Of a stretch of 6,706 nucleotides of DNA, positions 6,043-6,706 are shown in pieces. The stretch spans positions 1 to 6,706 of the forward strand of contig DNZD01000147.1 in assembly GCA_003504855.1 (NCBI GenBank), read 5' to 3'. A program made the translations under genes and the position numbers. This DNA comes from Cytophagales bacterium (GTDB lineage: Bacteria; Bacteroidota; Bacteroidia; Cytophagales; Cyclobacteriaceae). Below the pieces are notes generated by a model. It did no database searches. It was not told the origin of the DNA and was given only the letters and a program-made list of their open reading frames with translations. Within the stretch, counting starts at the first letter, position 1, and every line of letters begins with the position of its first letter.

Positions 6043-6706
6043 ATGAAAAAGAGTTTGTTTCTCATTTTATTGGGTTTGTGTTTCGGCTGCAGTAAAAAGT
6101 CTGATCCTGTTCCTGCCAGCGCTAACTCGCTTTACTTTCCCACGACCAATGCCTGGGAAACAGTAACTCCGGCAAGTCTTGGTTGGAATGAAGCCGCCAT
6201 TCCAGATCTGAAGACATTCCTGGCGAGCAGCAATTCACGCGCTTTGATCGTGCTGAAGGATGGAAAAATCGTAATTGAAGAATACCTGGGAACTCAGTTA
6301 ACCGGAGGCGCCTTTACAGCCAGCAGTCCCTGGTACTGGGCATCGGCCGGAAAGACGTTGACGTCGGCCTTGGTCGGCATCGCGCACGAAGAAGGAAAAG
6401 TCAATTTCGATGCGAAGACTTCTGACTACCTGGGAACCGGTTGGACCAGCCTGACCGCAGTGCAGGAGAGCAAAATTACCGTGCGCCATCAGCTTACCAT
6501 GACCACCGGTCTCGACGATGGCGTTGCAGATCCGGATTGTACCGACAAAACGTGTTTGGTTTACAAAGCGGATCCGGGTACGCGGTGGGCGTATCACAAT
6601 GCTGCCTATACTTTACTCGATGGTGTAATTGCGAGCGGCACAGGCCAGACGCTGACGAATTATTTCAATTCAAAAATCGGATCGGTGATTGGCATGGATG
6701 GCTTTT
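6043..6706 (+). CDS. Beta-lactamase-family serine hydrolase, putative lipoprotein (3' end missing)
   Basis: The frame is open from the ATG at 6043 to the window end (221 residues), so the gene is cut. It belongs to the class C beta-lactamase/penicillin-binding-protein-like serine hydrolases, which include esterases, peptidases and amidases. Ser101 and Lys104 form the SxxK motif (WASAGKTLTS), and Tyr184 and Asn186 form the YxN motif (WAYHNAAYTLLDG). The third motif (KTG or HxG type) would lie beyond the window. The N-terminus MKKSLFLILLGLCFGC looks like a lipoprotein signal with lipidation at Cys16. The -3 residue of the lipobox is Cys rather than Leu, so this is slightly atypical. SKKSD follows the Cys, a charged start as often seen in Bacteroidota lipoproteins. 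Cys166 and Cys171 could form a disulfide near the active site. The protein should act in the periplasm or on the outer membrane. Substrate unknown; antibiotic resistance should not be assumed. An ATG at 6035 reads only two codons before TGA and is not the start. Confidence 0.92.
   Translation, partial: MKKSLFLILLGLCFGCSKKSDPVPASANSLYFPTTNAWETVTPASLGWNEAAIPDLKTFLASSNSRALIVLKDGKIVIEEYLGTQLTGGAFTASSPWYWASAGKTLTSALVGIAHEEGKVNFDAKTSDYLGTGWTSLTAVQESKITVRHQLTMTTGLDDGVADPDCTDKTCLVYKADPGTRWAYHNAAYTLLDGVIASGTGQTLTNYFNSKIGSVIGMDGF

Noticed and set aside
6298..6597. A 99-codon minus-strand frame
   Set aside because: It is antisense to the serine hydrolase across its SxxK and YxN motifs, and its translation looks like no protein family.
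6043..6706. Assignment as an antibiotic-resistance beta-lactamase
   Set aside because: SxxK and YxN are shared with esterases and peptidases, the third motif is off the window, and the lipoprotein form with a Cys pair fits the general serine hydrolase group better.
1..6706. A novel defence, mobile or CRISPR-like system
   Set aside because: There are no direct repeat arrays, transposase or integrase genes, phage genes or nuclease partners beside the helicase. Gene order and content look like ordinary chromosome.

Overview
The window looks like ordinary chromosome from a member of the Bacteroidota, most likely a Cytophagales-type soil or aquatic bacterium. This rests on protein families rather than any marker gene: a PIF1-like helicase with a C-terminal helix-turn-helix, a very large secreted Asp-box (BNR) propeller protein, and a lipoprotein serine hydrolase with Lys right after the lipidated Cys. 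None of the three visible start codons has a Shine-Dalgarno sequence, which is also usual in that phylum. The genus cannot be set from this sequence.

Layout. (1) Bases 1-2154, plus strand: the 3' part of a superfamily 1B (PIF1/RecD-like) helicase gene. The first few dozen codons, including the Walker A motif, lie upstream of the window. (2) Bases 2155-2221: a short convergent gap holding a perfect 10-bp stem with T-rich flanks on both strands, read as a shared bidirectional terminator. (3) Bases 2222-5422, minus strand: one 1066-residue secreted protein with eleven Asp-boxes in a probable tandem beta-propeller, a beta-sandwich-like domain and a helical C-terminus. (4) Bases 5423-5537: a 115-bp divergent intergenic region that must hold the start signals of the genes on both sides and contains overlapping inverted repeats. 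(5) Bases 5538-6023, plus strand: a small four-helix membrane protein of unknown function. (6) Bases 6043-6706, plus strand: the 5' two-thirds or so of a beta-lactamase-family serine hydrolase lipoprotein, cut by the window end.

The last two genes are 19 bp apart in the same direction and are probably co-transcribed. The helicase (DNA maintenance, cytoplasm) has no evident link to the envelope and secreted proteins beside it. There is no RNA gene, CRISPR array, insertion sequence or phage gene, and no sign of a defence or mobile system. The points worth a second look are modest: the helicase HTH fusion, the uneven Asp-box spacing and uncharacterised C-terminus of the large protein, the inverted repeats in the divergent promoter region, and a Cys pair between the catalytic motifs of the hydrolase.
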